DNA of 64,000 nt. It comes from Caldilineaceae bacterium (GTDB lineage Bacteria > Chloroflexota > Anaerolineae > Caldilineales > Caldilineaceae). Each line of letters begins with the position of its first letter. The stretch's first letter is position 1. Location of the stretch: assembly GCA_022842065.1 (NCBI GenBank), contig JALHQH010000003.1, positions 161,338-225,337 of the forward strand, read 5' to 3'. The notes beneath the pieces are model-generated. The model was not told the DNA's origin. It saw nothing but the letters and a program-made list of their open reading frames with translations, and did not search any database. The translations under genes were made by a program, and so were the position numbers. This document shows, piece by piece, positions 26,777 to 36,725 of this stretch.

Positions 26777-27525
26777 CTGCCGGCCATCAACCCACCATCG
26801 ACATTTAGCGTTGTCCCTGTCACCCAGGCCGCATCGTCAGAGGCGAGATAAAGGGCAGCTTTGGCGACATCCTCGGGTTGGCCGACGCGGCCTAATGGAT
26901 ACCAGCGCGCCAGTTTGGTAAAGATCTGCGGATCCTCAGCGACGCGCGCCGCCCAGATCGGCGTTTGAATGGTGCCAGGGCAGATCACATTGACCCGTAC
27001 ATTGTGTTGGCCATATTTGATCGCCATGTTGCGGGTCAAGTTGATCACACCCGCTTTGGCCGCACTATAAGGTTCTTCGCCCAAGCCGGTTAAGCCGTTG
27101 ACCGAAGCAATGTTGACAATCGCACCCTTGCGTTGTGCGATCATCCCTGGCAGCACCGCCTTAGAACAGAGATAAACCCCTTTGAGTACAATCGCGAAAT
27201 TCAGATCCCAGGTTGCTTCATCAATCGTGAGGATATCATCACCTTGGGAGATCGCCGCGTTGTTGACCAGGATATCGACCCGGCCATAGTGCGCCAGCGC
27301 GGCGGCAGCCATTGCTTGGACACTGTCGCCAGTGGCCACATCAACCGTTAGTGCGATGGCTTTGCCGCCGGTTGCCCCGATAGCCGCCGCCACGCGGTCG
27401 GCGCGCAGCGGGTCGCGGTCGGCAATCACCAGTTGTGCCCCTTCCTGCGCAAAACGCATGGCAATCGCCTCGCCGATCCCCGATCCACTGCCCGTGACAA
27501 TGGCAACTTGATCTTGTAAACGCAC
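26737..27525 (-). CDS. Short-chain dehydrogenase/reductase
   Basis: A 262-residue classical SDR. TGSGSGIG is the cofactor-binding glycine motif, VDILVNNAAIS the structural NNA motif, and NIASVNGL with YSAAKAG supplies the catalytic Ser, Tyr and Lys. ADRDP after the second strand carries an Asp, which favours NAD over NADP. The GTG start at 27525 has GAGGAG upstream. The last 40 bases overlap the end of comEC on the other strand. The substrate is unknown; sugar-alcohol or 3-oxoacyl reduction are both plausible. Confidence 0.9.
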   Translation of the reverse strand: MRLQDQVAIVTGSGSGIGEAIAMRFAQEGAQLVIADRDPLRADRVAAAIGATGGKAIALTVDVATGDSVQAMAAAALAHYGRVDILVNNAAISQGDDILTIDEATWDLNFAIVLKGVYLCSKAVLPGMIAQRKGAIVNIASVNGLTGLGEEPYSAAKAGVINLTRNMAIKYGQHNVRVNVICPGTIQTPIWAARVAEDPQIFTKLARWYPLGRVGQPEDVAKAALYLASDDAAWVTGTTLNVDGGLMAGSYGMARALDGGAE

Positions 27526-27716
27526 AAAATACTCCTCTATTTATGTAGTAACGTTAAATGATCCGCTAGCAGATCATTGTAGCGTAAAGCAGGCAGCGTG
27601 CCAATCACAAAACAACAAATGTAGTGAGATTATAATGGGCACAGAGGGCACAGAAAGAATAGAATGATAAGAGGATGCAGACGCTGTCGCTAAAAGCTGC
27701 ATAGTACGATCAATAC

Positions 27717-27751
27717 AAAAGAGCTGACCACAAAAAGTGGTCAGCTCTTTT
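27717..27751 (-). terminator. Terminator after the DUF35 gene pair
   Basis: AAAAGAGCTGACCAC (27717-27731) pairs perfectly with GTGGTCAGCTCTTTT (27737-27751) around a five-A loop. It lies about 55 bases beyond the stop of the OB-fold gene on the minus strand and probably ends the thiolase-DUF35 operon. Confidence 0.85.
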
Positions 27752-27806
27752 CGCTTTTAATGAACAAGCTAGCCGGGAAGGTGTGGCGCACAAACAGCCG
27801 AAGTGT

Positions 27807-28175
27807 TTATGACGAATAGGCCAACACCGGGCGGAACTTGTACCCGTAGACGATCTGCCCTTCATCGCCTTCTTCACGTAACTTGCGGGTGACCATTTCG
27901 ACGGGCATGCCGATGGTCACGCCATCATGGGCCACATCGGTCAACTGCGCGGTGACCATGGGGCCTTCCGCCAGTTGTACAATCGCGATCACATAGGGCT
28001 TTTGATCCTCAAAGCCTTGCGGGACATTATACATCAGGCTGTAAGTATAAACCGTGCCGCGGCCACTTAAGGCTTGCACATTAGTTGTTTGTAGCCGGAC
28101 CGCGTCAGTGCGATCAGCGGGGGTAGGCACACGTTCGCTGGCGGCGGCCGCGCCGGCTTCCTGTTGTTCGGTCAT
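27807..28175 (-). CDS. DUF35 OB-fold domain protein (C-terminal half of a split DUF35)
   Basis: A 122-residue protein. After a low-complexity Ala-rich start, LSGRGTVYTYSLMYNVPQGF and PYVIAIVQLAEGP match the OB-fold of DUF35 proteins, which bind acyl-CoA and assist thiolases or HMG-CoA synthases. In most relatives a rubredoxin-like zinc ribbon precedes this fold in the same chain; here the ribbon is a separate upstream gene. The ATG at 28175 overlaps that gene's TGA by one base (TGATG), so the two are translationally coupled. The arrangement suggests a stable two-chain version rather than a frameshift. Confidence 0.85.
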   Translation of the reverse strand: MTEQQEAGAAAASERVPTPADRTDAVRLQTTNVQALSGRGTVYTYSLMYNVPQGFEDQKPYVIAIVQLAEGPMVTAQLTDVAHDGVTIGMPVEMVTRKLREEGDEGQIVYGYKFRPVLAYSS

Positions 28176-28411
28176 CAATCATCCCCAGCCGCAACTTCTG
28201 CCGTCTGCGGCAGCGCAAAGATCATCATATAAGGCTGTACTGCCGCACAATCTTCTGTAAACGGGACGGGCTGATTCGCATTAGCCGCACCGTGATGGCA
28301 ATAAGGACAAACTTGGCGGGGGGGGAAAAGTGTATTTTGACAAGCCGGGCAGGTTTCACCCTGTAGGCTATAACGTTGCTTTTTTGTGCGCCACAAATTC
28401 GGGACAGCCAT
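28175..28411 (-). CDS. Zinc-ribbon protein (N-terminal half of a split DUF35)
   Basis: A 78-residue protein. The helix LWRTKKQRYSLQGE is followed by CPAC and CPYC pairs (GETCPACQNTLFPPRQVCPY), the rubredoxin-like zinc ribbon that starts DUF35 acyl-CoA-associated proteins. The ATG at 28411 has GAGGTTG upstream. The thiolase gene lies upstream on the same strand, 314 bases before it. Known archaeal and bacterial partners of this kind hold the thiolase and the next enzyme together and channel acyl-CoA intermediates. Confidence 0.85.
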   Translation of the reverse strand: MAVPNLWRTKKQRYSLQGETCPACQNTLFPPRQVCPYCHHGAANANQPVPFTEDCAAVQPYMMIFALPQTAEVAAGDD

Positions 28412-28644
28412 TGTTTCAACCTCGACAATAAAGATTTGATATGAACAAATAGTACACAAAATCGTTAATTAGGCTTGACAGACTTTGTGCCTTTCTGCAC
28501 AAAAGTATAACAAACGGGGCCTATCAATAGCTACCCAAGGCCCGGCTGCGGGCAATTGATAGCTTTTGAGAGCTACTTTCTGCAAATGAGAGCTTTTTAA
28601 ACCCTTACGTTTTAGCCTTTTTTGCCACAAAACAACGATTCAAC

Positions 28645-28684
28645 AAAAAAAGCTGCCCACAACAGGATTGTAGACAGCTTTTTT
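28645..28684 (-). terminator. Probable terminator after the thiolase gene
   Basis: Seventeen-base arms with two mismatches (AAAAAAGCTG at 28645-28654 against CAGCTTTTTT at 28675-28684, plus inner pairs) form a hairpin ending in Ts on the minus strand. It sits about 40 bases after the thiolase stop. It implies that the DUF35 pair may have partly separate transcription. Confidence 0.7.
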
Positions 28685-28725
28685 GCTAGATAAAGTGCTG
28701 GCGTCAATCGCCAATTAGATAGGTA

Positions 28726-29889
28726 TTATGTGCTAAGAATATGGGTAAGAATGGTTGCCCCACTCCCACCAATATTTTGAGCCATGCCAATGCGCGCATT
28801 TTTCACTTGGTTGGCACCGGCCGTGCCGGTCAACTGTTGCACCAATTCAACAATTTGGTAGACCCCCGTTGCACCAACCGGGTGGCCGCGACTCTTTAAA
28901 CCGCCCATGGTGCTAATCGGCAGTTGGCCGTTGATGCCAATCGCATCTTCCTGCGCCAAGCGCCAGCCTTCCCCCCGCCGCGCAAAGCCCGTTGCTTCCA
29001 AGCTGAGCGCGCTCATAATCGTAAAGGCATCATGTACTTCAAAGAGATCCAGATCAGCGCTGGTAATGCCCGCCATCCGATAGGCTTTCTGGCTACTCAG
29101 ATAAGCCGCTTCTAACCAAAGCGGATCACGCCGGGCATGGACCGCTAAGGTGTCTGTTGCGCTGGCGCTGCCCACTAAATGCACAGCCCCACGATGATGG
29201 CCACGAGTAAATTCATGGGCGCGGTCGGTTGGGACCAGGATCACGGCGGCAGCCCCATCACAGACAGGACTGCTATCCATCATGTTGATTGGCGTGGCAA
29301 TGACCGGGGCATTGACATAATCTTTCAGGCTGATTGCTTCTTGGAACATGGCATTGGGATTGTTGGCCCCATTGCGATGGGCGTTAATGCTAAAGCCGGC
29401 AAAGGCATCAATCGGCACCTTATATTCGTACATGTAACGCTGCATCAAAAGGGCGTTGAGGCCGACAAAGCTCACCCCATGCAAGGCTTCATATTCGGCA
29501 TCGGCGGCGGTAGCCAAACCAGCGGTCGTATCCTTGCCCACGGTGTCGGTCATTTTTTCCAACCCGGCCACAATGACGACATCGTGAAAACCACTGGCCA
29601 CCGCCATCATGCCAATGCGTAGTGCGGCCGAACCACTGGCACAGGCGGCTTCGATCTTGGCCGCTTCGATGGGGGTCAGGCCGCAGTAATCCGCCACCAA
29701 GGTGGCGAGATGTTCCTGATCAAGCAGGCTGCCACTCAACATATTGCCAAGATAGAGCGCATCGGCCTGGGTAATCCCCGCCTCCTGCATGGCGGCTGAA
29801 ATCGCATCAAAGGCAATCTGCCGCGCCGATCGACTCCACAACTCGCCGACCGGCGACTGGCCAATCCCAACAATTGAAACACTGCGCAT
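28726..29889 (-). CDS. Thiolase family protein (SCP-x/archaeal-type acetyl-CoA acetyltransferase)
   Basis: A 387-residue thiolase. The nucleophilic Cys is in EAACASGSAAL, the EVHDAF motif follows, and GGLKSRGHPVGATG holds the catalytic His. The usual final Cys motif is replaced by QNIGGSGAT, as in SCP-x-like and archaeal thiolases that work with a DUF35 partner. The downstream zinc-ribbon and OB-fold genes are consistent with that class. The ATG at 29889 has an AGGAG element. It may condense or cleave acyl-CoA, for instance in beta-oxidation of branched or aromatic acids; the substrate is not evident. Confidence 0.88.
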   Translation of the reverse strand: MRSVSIVGIGQSPVGELWSRSARQIAFDAISAAMQEAGITQADALYLGNMLSGSLLDQEHLATLVADYCGLTPIEAAKIEAACASGSAALRIGMMAVASGFHDVVIVAGLEKMTDTVGKDTTAGLATAADAEYEALHGVSFVGLNALLMQRYMYEYKVPIDAFAGFSINAHRNGANNPNAMFQEAISLKDYVNAPVIATPINMMDSSPVCDGAAAVILVPTDRAHEFTRGHHRGAVHLVGSASATDTLAVHARRDPLWLEAAYLSSQKAYRMAGITSADLDLFEVHDAFTIMSALSLEATGFARRGEGWRLAQEDAIGINGQLPISTMGGLKSRGHPVGATGVYQIVELVQQLTGTAGANQVKNARIGMAQNIGGSGATILTHILST

Positions 29890-29917
29890 ATGGAACTCCT
29901 AGCAAAAAACTGAAAAT

Positions 29918-30004
29918 GTGAAACGTAAAATGTAAAATGTAAAATGTAAAACGTGAGGCGTAACAGGTCGGCAACAAATTTACGTTTCACGCCTCACGTT
30001 TCAC
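29918..30004. repeat. Inverted pair of TAAAATG/CGTGAAA heptamer arrays
   Basis: GTGAAACGTAAAATGTAAAA begins an array of 7-base units at 29918-29953. An inverted partner at 29980-30004 reads TTTACGTTTCACGCCTCACG and continues with TTTCAC. The right arm includes the stop codon of the AlbA_2 regulator gene. The design is the same as at 6652-6860. Confidence 0.85.
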
Positions 30005-31416
30005 TTAATAATATAGTACGTGGCGCGCTTGCTGCCGATGCGGATTAACAAATTTTTGTCGACCAGATCAGAGAGGTCACGCCGGATCGTCTCCGCACTG
30101 ACATCGGGGACAAGCGCCTGATAGTCGCTGTTGGTGATTTTGCCATGTTGACGAATATAGGCCAGCGCTTGTTCCTGGCGTTCGTTCAAGAAACCATGTT
30201 GCACCGGTTCGGCTTGCGGGGTGGCGGCGAGGGCGACCTCGCCTTCACTTTGGGTATAGAGTGTTACCCGAAAACCGGCGGTCGTCTCTTCAAAGAGCGG
30301 TGCGGGCAGACCAGCGGCCTGCATAGTCGCAATCATGCGGTCGATGCCATACCCCAGGCGCTCGATATAGCCCAGATCGCTCAAAACGGCGACAATTGCT
30401 TCGTTGCGACTATAACGTTCATCCTTCAAATTCTCCAATGTGACATGGCCAGGCAGCCGACCGGGACTATAGATCTCCATTCGATCAGCAAACATGAGCA
30501 GGCGAATGCCTTCCCCGCGGATGCTGTAATCACGGTGGGCAATCGCATTGACAATGGCTTCGCGCACAACCGGCAAAGGATATTCGCTGCGTTCCTCGCG
30601 CAGCAAACCGGTGATCCGCATCGGGCGGCGCATATTGCTGACGACAAAATTCTCGGCCTGCCGCACCTGCTCGGCGAGCGTGCCGCCGAGATCCTGGCGC
30701 ACAAACTCATCACTCATCTGTTCGCCGGCATAGCGCACACAGATTACCTCGGCGTTGCGAAGAAACCGTTGGGGGGTGCGGCCAAAGAGCAGCAGACCGG
30801 CAACGGTTGGCACAGGCTGGACTTGGTCGCGGCGTGTGATACAGCCCCTGGCCTGCAGCAGATCAAATGGCTCCTCCTGGGGTGGGGCCGCAATCCGTTC
30901 CAAATAATGCTCAATCTGTAGACCATCGAGATCAGCCAGTTGGGCCTCGGCGACGGGGAGACTTTCAAAGCCGGCATCACCCCGTTCCAACAAGAGCCGA
31001 CGCAACTCCGGTGTGGTCAATGGCCGATTTTGGCCGGCAGTACGCGTAATAAAACGCCCTTGCAGGCTATAGAGATGGGGTAGACCGGGCGGTACTTGTA
31101 CAACAACGACTTCCCCTTTGTCACATTGGGCAATCTGGGGCGCAGGCAGGATCAGTGGCGGGTCGGCGAGCAAGCCAGCTTCCACCACGGCTTCGCGTAG
31201 GGCGGTCACATCCGTTTGTTTCTGCAGCACCCCTTTGGTAGTAACGCCCAATAAGACAACGCCCCCATTGGCATTGGCCATCGCCGCAAGGGTCTCGGCA
31301 ATCAATTCATGTCTGGCCGCAGCGCTCAGAAAGGCAACATGATCGCGCTGGCCACCGTCAAGATAAGCCGTTACCTCGGCAGCTGATATCGATGAAAAAC
31401 GCCGACGAATGGTCAT
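30001..31416 (-). CDS. AlbA_2/Schlafen-type ATP-binding domain protein with C-terminal HTH
   Basis: A 471-residue predicted regulator. The N-terminal region (about 1-145) has the AlbA_2 (AAA_4) signature, [14 protein letters not shown]. The middle carries a HATPase_c_4-type fold ([20 protein letters not shown] and the [12 protein letters not shown] turn). The last 60 residues form a DeoR-like winged helix ([22 protein letters not shown] written in the protein as ITNSDYQAL then SAETIRRDL). COG2865-type proteins of this build are called transcriptional regulators or RecG-like, without a defined function. The start has AGGAGG upstream, located at the very end of the preceding lipoprotein gene. 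Confidence 0.82.
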   Translation of the reverse strand: MTIRRRFSSISAAEVTAYLDGGQRDHVAFLSAAARHELIAETLAAMANANGGVVLLGVTTKGVLQKQTDVTALREAVVEAGLLADPPLILPAPQIAQCDKGEVVVVQVPPGLPHLYSLQGRFITRTAGQNRPLTTPELRRLLLERGDAGFESLPVAEAQLADLDGLQIEHYLERIAAPPQEEPFDLLQARGCITRRDQVQPVPTVAGLLLFGRTPQRFLRNAEVICVRYAGEQMSDEFVRQDLGGTLAEQVRQAENFVVSNMRRPMRITGLLREERSEYPLPVVREAIVNAIAHRDYSIRGEGIRLLMFADRMEIYSPGRLPGHVTLENLKDERYSRNEAIVAVLSDLGYIERLGYGIDRMIATMQAAGLPAPLFEETTAGFRVTLYTQSEGEVALAATPQAEPVQHGFLNERQEQALAYIRQHGKITNSDYQALVPDVSAETIRRDLSDLVDKNLLIRIGSKRATYYIIK

Positions 31417-31420
31417 TCGC

Positions 31421-32731
31421 TTATCCTCCTAACTGTTGGTGACAGTTTAGCACAACACCATCCTGCGGTGCCGCAAGGGCATTTACATTTGTAATCAGCA
31501 GTTGATCAGGCGTCGGGGGGTTGATTTGGGGCGGCTGATGACGCAAGGTAAAGAGCAGCCAACGCCGCTCGACGGGCGGTGGAGTGCGCTCATCCACCGC
31601 AACAACCGTACCGGTAGTGATCGTTTCACGGGAAACCAATGGCGTAGCCCCGTTATCAATGCCAACAGTGATTTCAGCGCAAGCGGTGGTGATCCGCGTT
31701 TCACCGCTTAGATTGGGGGTAGCTGGTAAGGCACGATAAGCGGCGAGATCCTCGACGCGCACCAATACGTCACGTGCGACCAACTGGGCAAAGGCATCAG
31801 GCGTTGGGCGATTAGGGCCAGTGAGATCAAGCAGATCGGTGCGACCGGTCAACAAATAAGCCAGCACCACGCCCTCTGGGTAAAAAGGGGCAGCCGGGAC
31901 CCCATTACAAAATTGTAACCCTAAATCTTGCGGCAGATAAGTAATCGCATTGATCCGATTGCTTGTCTCTGCCAGTTCAGCGGCAGTAGGGGCCACCAAT
32001 TGGTAGCGGATCCGCCGACAGAGCAAGTTACGGTCGTGGAGTGGCTGCACACCGATGATCTCATTGATTGGCTGGGGGGCATCTTCCCAAGCCGCCCAGT
32101 TGAACGCCTGTTGGGGAGCACGTTCAAAGCCACCCACGGCATAGAGTTGGGTGATCCCATAACCGGCGGCTGGGCTTTGCCACCAGACAAAGGTGAGATA
32201 GCTATTGCCCCCCCGAATGGCCAATGCATCTGATTGGGCAATTTCGCCCGTGGCCGCCGACGCACTGTCCGCCTGGTTGGCAGTTGCCGTGCGCGCGCGA
32301 AAGTTGATCGGATAGAAGGTAACCGCTTCACGCTGGTTCGGCTCGGCGACAAAGCCCTGGCCAGTACCGAGGCGATGGCTGGGCAGCAGCGCATAGGGTA
32401 CGAATGCACTGGCCGGCTGGATCCGACTGTTGCCGGCCAGATCAGGCATATAATCAGCTTGTGAGTCGTAGACGACCGCACCGACCGGCCCTGGACTTGT
32501 GGTGTTATTATAGGTAAAGAAGAGCAGATATTCGGTCAGTGGATCGCCGTCAATATTGATGGCTTCGACATCGCGCAATGCAGTCCATGCCGTTGGCAAC
32601 GAGTCGGCCAGCGGGAGCGCAGGCACCACCGTTGCTTCCGCGCGTTGACGCCAACACCCCCCTATCAATAGCGGCAGCAGGCAGCAGAGCAGACGTGCAT
32701 AGGATAGCCGGGTCAAACGAACTTGCAGCAC
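31421..32731 (-). CDS. Predicted lipoprotein of unknown function
   Basis: A 436-residue protein with a lipobox ([11 protein letters not shown], the final Cys at about residue 26). The mature part contains no motif I recognise. It begins with a passage resembling calculations on numeric data ([20 protein letters not shown]) that is common in beta-propeller-like lipoproteins of this phylum. Two Cys residues in its second half could form disulfides. Only four bases separate its stop from the ATG of the AlbA_2 regulator, so the genes form an operon in which a surface protein is paired with a DNA-binding one. Confidence 0.7.
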   Translation of the reverse strand: MLQVRLTRLSYARLLCCLLPLLIGGCWRQRAEATVVPALPLADSLPTAWTALRDVEAINIDGDPLTEYLLFFTYNNTTSPGPVGAVVYDSQADYMPDLAGNSRIQPASAFVPYALLPSHRLGTGQGFVAEPNQREAVTFYPINFRARTATANQADSASAATGEIAQSDALAIRGGNSYLTFVWWQSPAAGYGITQLYAVGGFERAPQQAFNWAAWEDAPQPINEIIGVQPLHDRNLLCRRIRYQLVAPTAAELAETSNRINAITYLPQDLGLQFCNGVPAAPFYPEGVVLAYLLTGRTDLLDLTGPNRPTPDAFAQLVARDVLVRVEDLAAYRALPATPNLSGETRITTACAEITVGIDNGATPLVSRETITTGTVVAVDERTPPPVERRWLLFTLRHQPPQINPPTPDQLLITNVNALAAPQDGVVLNCHQQLGG

Positions 32732-32782
32732 GTTTCAAGAGACCTTAAAATAAGAGTGGACGACTGACATATATTCATCATC

Positions 32783-32843
32783 ACACATCGCGTTTTACGC
32801 ATGACGGGTCACGCATCACGAATCACGTTTTACGCATCACGAA
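32783..32843. repeat. Array of (A)CGTTTTACGCATCACG-type units
   Basis: Degenerate 7-8 bp units (CGTTTTACG, CATGACG, GGTCACG, CATCACG, AATCACG, TTTTACG, CATCACG) stand in tandem in the promoter region between the lipoprotein and yvcK, which are divergent. Here only one arm is well developed. Confidence 0.75.
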
Positions 32844-32886
32844 ATTACTTCTGATTGTAGCGTAGAGTGGGTGGGAAGCAAAACAG

Positions 32887-33918
32887 ATGATACAGGAACC
32901 GCGGGATTGGACAGCAACAGCAGGGCATGGACCAGAAGGGCCACGCATTGTTGCCATTGGTGGGGGCACCGGGATGCCCCAACTGTTACGTGGGTTACGC
33001 GCGTATACAGAACAGATTACCGCGATTGTGACCGTAGCCGACGATGGCGGCAGCAGTGGCCGCTTGCGGGCGCAGATGGGGGTGCTGCCGCCCGGCGATT
33101 TTCGGAATAACATCGCCGCGTTGAGTGATGCCGAAGAGCTGATGACGCGCCTCTTTCAATATCGTTTTCCCAAACAGGACATTGGTGGCGGCACCAATGA
33201 ATTGGCCGGCCACAGCTTTGGCAATCTTTTTATTGCGACAATGGCGGCAGTAACTGGTAGCTTTGAAAAGGGGCTGGCCGAGTGTGCGCGGGTATTGGCA
33301 GTGCGTGGGCGCGTGCTGCCCAGTACGCTAGAGAATGTTACCCTTTGTGCCGAAGTAGAGCAGCGCAACCCCGATGGTAGTACCAGCTGGCGCATCGTCG
33401 AGGGTGAAAGCAATCTGCCCAACGCTGGTGGACGAATTGGACGTGTCTTCTTAAAACCCGGGCAACCGCGCGCCTACCCCGAGGTGATTCGCTCCATTTT
33501 GCAGGCCGATTTAATTGTGGCCGGACCGGGGAGTTTCTTTACCAGTGTGATGCCCAATCTATTGGTACCGGCGATTCGTGACGCCATTTGCGCCGCCAAA
33601 GCGCCACGCATTTACCTCTGTAATGTTGCCACCCAACCCGGCGAGACTGATGGCTATACAGTCTCGGATCACATGGTACAATTACAACAACATGGCGGCG
33701 AGGCCTTTACCACCGTGCTGGCAAATGCGAACTATGATGCCAGCCATCCCCCCTATGCGATAGGCCAGTGGGTAACGTTGCCGGCGGCAGAGGAAACGCT
33801 GGCCTACCGCCTCTTCACCGGCGACTTGGTTGACAGTAAGCGGCCATGGCACCATGATCCAGTTAAGTTGGCAGCACGTTTAATTGCGGTTTATCAAGAG
33901 CTTACTACCCGATTGTAA
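32887..33918 (+). CDS. yvcK: Gluconeogenesis factor YvcK family protein (CofD-like)
   Basis: A 343-residue member of the YvcK/CofD-like family. [17 protein letters not shown] is the glycine-rich nucleotide-binding start, and [14 protein letters not shown] and [13 protein letters not shown] are the family's signature stretches. [16 protein letters not shown] is the strand that binds the sugar-nucleotide ligand in characterised relatives. YvcK binds UDP-GlcNAc and links central carbon flow with cell-wall synthesis. Its place beside a glycolytic cluster fits this. The rapZ and whiA genes that often accompany it are absent here. The ATG at 32887 follows the repeat array. Confidence 0.9.
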   Translation: MIQEPRDWTATAGHGPEGPRIVAIGGGTGMPQLLRGLRAYTEQITAIVTVADDGGSSGRLRAQMGVLPPGDFRNNIAALSDAEELMTRLFQYRFPKQDIGGGTNELAGHSFGNLFIATMAAVTGSFEKGLAECARVLAVRGRVLPSTLENVTLCAEVEQRNPDGSTSWRIVEGESNLPNAGGRIGRVFLKPGQPRAYPEVIRSILQADLIVAGPGSFFTSVMPNLLVPAIRDAICAAKAPRIYLCNVATQPGETDGYTVSDHMVQLQQHGGEAFTTVLANANYDASHPPYAIGQWVTLPAAEETLAYRLFTGDLVDSKRPWHHDPVKLAARLIAVYQELTTRL

Positions 33919-34298
33919 CTAGTGGGATTTACCGGCAAATGGAAGCTAAAGGGCAACATAGAAGTGGAAAAGGCTGCATAATCTACACCATAATCGCGTT
34001 TGACGACAATAAATTTGGCGATCTGTCACCGGCTACGCAACGAAGGCAATTTGCACCGCAGCAAGGGGCTAAATAACAGACTCTTTTTGACAATTTGTGT
34101 CCTAGTGACAATATGGGATCTTGTCAGCCTTGTGGTAAAATATTTGGGGGGAAGACAGTGTTGTCTCCTTCAAAGTAGCTTAGCCATAAATGGTGACGCA
34201 GCCCCAACGTGCTAAGCACAAAAAATTACCCAAAGCTGCAAAAAGAAGTCATTCATTCGTAATCATGACATCGATTACACTGAAAGGAAGAAATTCAG
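33919..34298. other. 380-base leader/promoter region of the glycolytic cluster
   Basis: No coding sequence is seen. Candidate promoter elements are TTGACA at 34087-34092 without a good partner, and an extended -10 element at 34133-34141. The stretch from there to the gap start is about 150 bases, long enough for a structured leader. I could not match it to a known riboswitch. GAAAGGAAG directly precedes the gap ATG. Confidence 0.5.
34133..34141 (+). promoter_or_regulatory. Candidate extended -10 element (TGGTAAAAT) upstream of gap
   Basis: TAAAAT at 34136-34141 is one base off consensus and is preceded by TG plus one base. No -35 at standard spacing is seen, which extended -10 promoters do not need. 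It would give a leader of about 150 bases before gap. Confidence 0.35.
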
Positions 34299-35312
34299 AT
34301 GGCGACGAAAATTGCAATCAATGGTTTTGGCCGCATTGGCCGTCAGGTAACAAAGGCGCTCTTTGAGAAGTACAGTGGCGTTTTCGATCTGGTGGCGGTT
34401 AATGACTTAGGCGATGTAAAGACCAATGCGCATCTCTTCAAATATGACAGCAACTACGGCGTCTTTAAGGGCGAAGTAGGCGTTGACGGCGGGGACATTA
34501 TGATTAATGGGGATCGCGTCAAGGTGTTGACCGAACGTGATCCCAGCAAGCTGCCCTGGGGCGATTTAGGCGTTGACATCGTGGTGGAGAGCACCGGTCT
34601 TTTTACCTCCAAGGAAAAAGCGGCCCTGCACATTAGCGCCGGGGCGAAGAAGGTGATCATTAGCGCGCCGGCCAAAGGCGAAGATATCACTGTCTGCATG
34701 GGCGTCAATAACGAAAAGTATGACCCAAGCAAGCACCATGTCATCTCCAATGCCAGTTGTACTACCAATGGTTTGGCCCCGGTTGCCAAGGTGCTCTTTG
34801 AACGCTTTGGCATTGAAAAGGGCATTTTGACCACGGTCCATGCTTACACCAATTCACAGCGACTGCTTGATTTGGCCGCTCCTGATCTGCGCGACGCACG
34901 CGCGGCGGCTGTGAACATTGTGCCCTCCGCCACCGGCGCGGCACGCGCCGTTGGTTTGGTTATTCCCGAATTGCAGGGCAAATTTTCCGGCATGGCTTTC
35001 CGCGTGCCCACCCCAACCGTCTCGGTGGTCGATTTCACCGCCCTGCTTAGCCGCGATGTGACGGTCGAAGAGATCAACGCCGCGATGAAAGAGTACGCCG
35101 ATGGCCCGATGAAGGGCATTCTTGGCTATACGGAAGAGCCACTGGTTTCGTCCGATTTGAAGGGCAACACTCATTCCTCGATCTTCAGCGCGCTGGATAC
35201 GCTGGTGATTGGCGGCAACATGGTCAAGGTCATTTCCTGGTATGACAACGAGTGGGGCTACAGCGTACGCGTCACCGATCTGGCGAAGTACATCGCGGAC
35301 AAAGGTTTTTAA
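34299..35312 (+). CDS. gap: Glyceraldehyde-3-phosphate dehydrogenase, type I
   Basis: A 337-residue glycolytic [17 protein letters not shown] is the NAD-binding start and [12 protein letters not shown] holds the catalytic Cys. [15 protein letters not shown] and YDNEWGYS are further family signatures. VNDLGD, with Asp after the second strand, points to NAD rather than NADP. Length and motifs are normal. It is the first gene of the gap-pgk-tpiA cluster; AAGGAAG lies before the ATG. Confidence 0.97.
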   Translation: MATKIAINGFGRIGRQVTKALFEKYSGVFDLVAVNDLGDVKTNAHLFKYDSNYGVFKGEVGVDGGDIMINGDRVKVLTERDPSKLPWGDLGVDIVVESTGLFTSKEKAALHISAGAKKVIISAPAKGEDITVCMGVNNEKYDPSKHHVISNASCTTNGLAPVAKVLFERFGIEKGILTTVHAYTNSQRLLDLAAPDLRDARAAAVNIVPSATGAARAVGLVIPELQGKFSGMAFRVPTPTVSVVDFTALLSRDVTVEEINAAMKEYADGPMKGILGYTEEPLVSSDLKGNTHSSIFSALDTLVIGGNMVKVISWYDNEWGYSVRVTDLAKYIADKGF

Positions 35313-35336
35313 TTGCGTAGCGGATGGTGAGCTCGA

Positions 35337-35382
35337 AATGGCGCATGGCGAAAGCGACGACAGCTTTTTGCCATGCGCCATT
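35337..35382. repeat. Hairpin between gap and pgk
   Basis: AATGGCGCATGGC (35337-35349) pairs perfectly with GCCATGCGCCATT (35370-35382) around a 20-base loop. It has no T-tract. In the gap-pgk transcript it could act as a processing or stability element, or as an attenuator that sets relative expression of the two genes. Confidence 0.65.
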
Positions 35383-35422
35383 CGTACTTGCCCTTCGCCC
35401 TTCCGAAGTCGCAGGTACTACT

Positions 35423-36598
35423 ATGAATAAACAAACGATCCGTGACATGACGTGGCAGGGCAAAAAAGCGCTGGTACGCGTCGATTTTAACGTCCCCTTA
35501 AGCAATGGCCACGTCACCGATGATAACCGCATTCAGGCCGCGCTGCCCACCATCAACTATCTGTTGGAGCAGGGCGCAGCGGTGATCCTCATGAGCCACC
35601 TGGGGCGCCCGAAGGGTGGCCCTGATCCCAAATACAGCATGAAAGTAACGGCCGATCATCTGGCAACCTTGATTGATGCACCGGTCGAATTTGTCGACGC
35701 CACGACTGGCGACAAAGCCGCCGCGGCGGCAAAATCATTACAAGCAGGCCGTGTCCTCGTCCTGGAAAACACCCGTTTTGACCCACGCGAAGAGAAAAAC
35801 GACCCAGCGATGGCGCAGGAACTAGCCAAATTGGGCGATGTTTTTGTCAATGACGCCTTTGGTAGCGCTCATCGCGCCCATGCCAGCACCGCCGGCGTGG
35901 CCGACTATCTGCCGGCTGTGGCCGGCTTCCTCATGCAGAAGGAACTGGATTATCTAGGCGGTGCCCTGGAAGAGCCGGCACATCCCTTTGTCGCAATCAT
36001 GGGTGGGGCCAAGATCAGTGACAAAATTGAGGTCATCGATGCGCTTTTGCAAAAGGTCGATGCGATCCTGATTGGCGGTGGCATGGCCAATACCTTCCTG
36101 GCCGCCGCAGGCTACAACATGGGCAAAAGTCTAGTCGAAAGTGAAGCGCTCGCTACGGCGGTCGAACTGATGGAAAAAGGCGCCGGCATTATCCAACTGC
36201 CGGTGGATCTGCGGGTGGCGAGTAAATTCGCCGCTGATGCCGAGAACGCCATTGTGAGTATTGAAGATGTGCCCGCCGAATGGATGGCGCTCGACATTGG
36301 CCCAGCCACCATTGCCCATTATGCCAATTGGCTCGCTGGGGCCAAAACGGTGATCTGGAATGGGCCGATGGGGGTCTTTGAGTTCCCGGTCTTTGCACAA
36401 GGCACCGTGACGATTGCGGAGATTCTCGGCGATCTACACGAAGCGACGACGATTATCGGTGGCGGTGACAGCGCGGCGGCCGTGGCTCAAGCCGGACTAG
36501 AAACCAAAATGTCCCATGTGAGCACTGGTGGTGGTGCCAGTCTCGAATTTTTAGAAGGCAAGGCGCTGCCGGGGGTGGCGGCATTGTTGGACAAGTAA
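35423..36598 (+). CDS. pgk: Phosphoglycerate kinase
   Basis: A 391-residue PGK of ordinary length. [11 protein letters not shown] is the N-terminal substrate signature, [11 protein letters not shown] and [13 protein letters not shown] bind 3-phosphoglycerate, and [11 protein letters not shown] with [13 protein letters not shown] closes the nucleotide site. I start at the ATG at 35423, after a modest AGGT element; the frame opens 33 codons earlier within the intergenic hairpin. It transfers phosphate from 1,3-bisphosphoglycerate to ADP, the step after gap. Confidence 0.97.
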   Translation: MNKQTIRDMTWQGKKALVRVDFNVPLSNGHVTDDNRIQAALPTINYLLEQGAAVILMSHLGRPKGGPDPKYSMKVTADHLATLIDAPVEFVDATTGDKAAAAAKSLQAGRVLVLENTRFDPREEKNDPAMAQELAKLGDVFVNDAFGSAHRAHASTAGVADYLPAVAGFLMQKELDYLGGALEEPAHPFVAIMGGAKISDKIEVIDALLQKVDAILIGGGMANTFLAAAGYNMGKSLVESEALATAVELMEKGAGIIQLPVDLRVASKFAADAENAIVSIEDVPAEWMALDIGPATIAHYANWLAGAKTVIWNGPMGVFEFPVFAQGTVTIAEILGDLHEATTIIGGGDSAAAVAQAGLETKMSHVSTGGGASLEFLEGKALPGVAALLDK

Positions 36599-36608
36599 GT
36601 CAAACACA

Positions 36609-36710
36609 AGATACGAGAGGGGGAGATACGAGATACGAAGTAATGTGACTTTCGAGGTTATGGTCTCCCTCGCCCGTGTCTCCTTGTCTCGTGTCTCCCT
36701 TCTCATATCT
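36609..36710. repeat. Inverted pair of GATACGAG-type arrays
   Basis: AGATACGAGAGGGGGAGATA begins a tandem array of 7-8 base units at 36609-36640. A purine/pyrimidine-complementary array (TCTCCCTCGCCCGTGTCTCC, then TTGTCTCGTGTCTCCC) at 36664-36710 is its inverted partner. It separates pgk from the next gene. Confidence 0.75.
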
Positions 36711-36725
36711 AAAACAGGTGATATC

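Noticed and set aside
33919..34298. Riboswitch in the long gap leader
   Set aside because: I could not match the sequence to any known riboswitch core; only weak promoter elements are visible.
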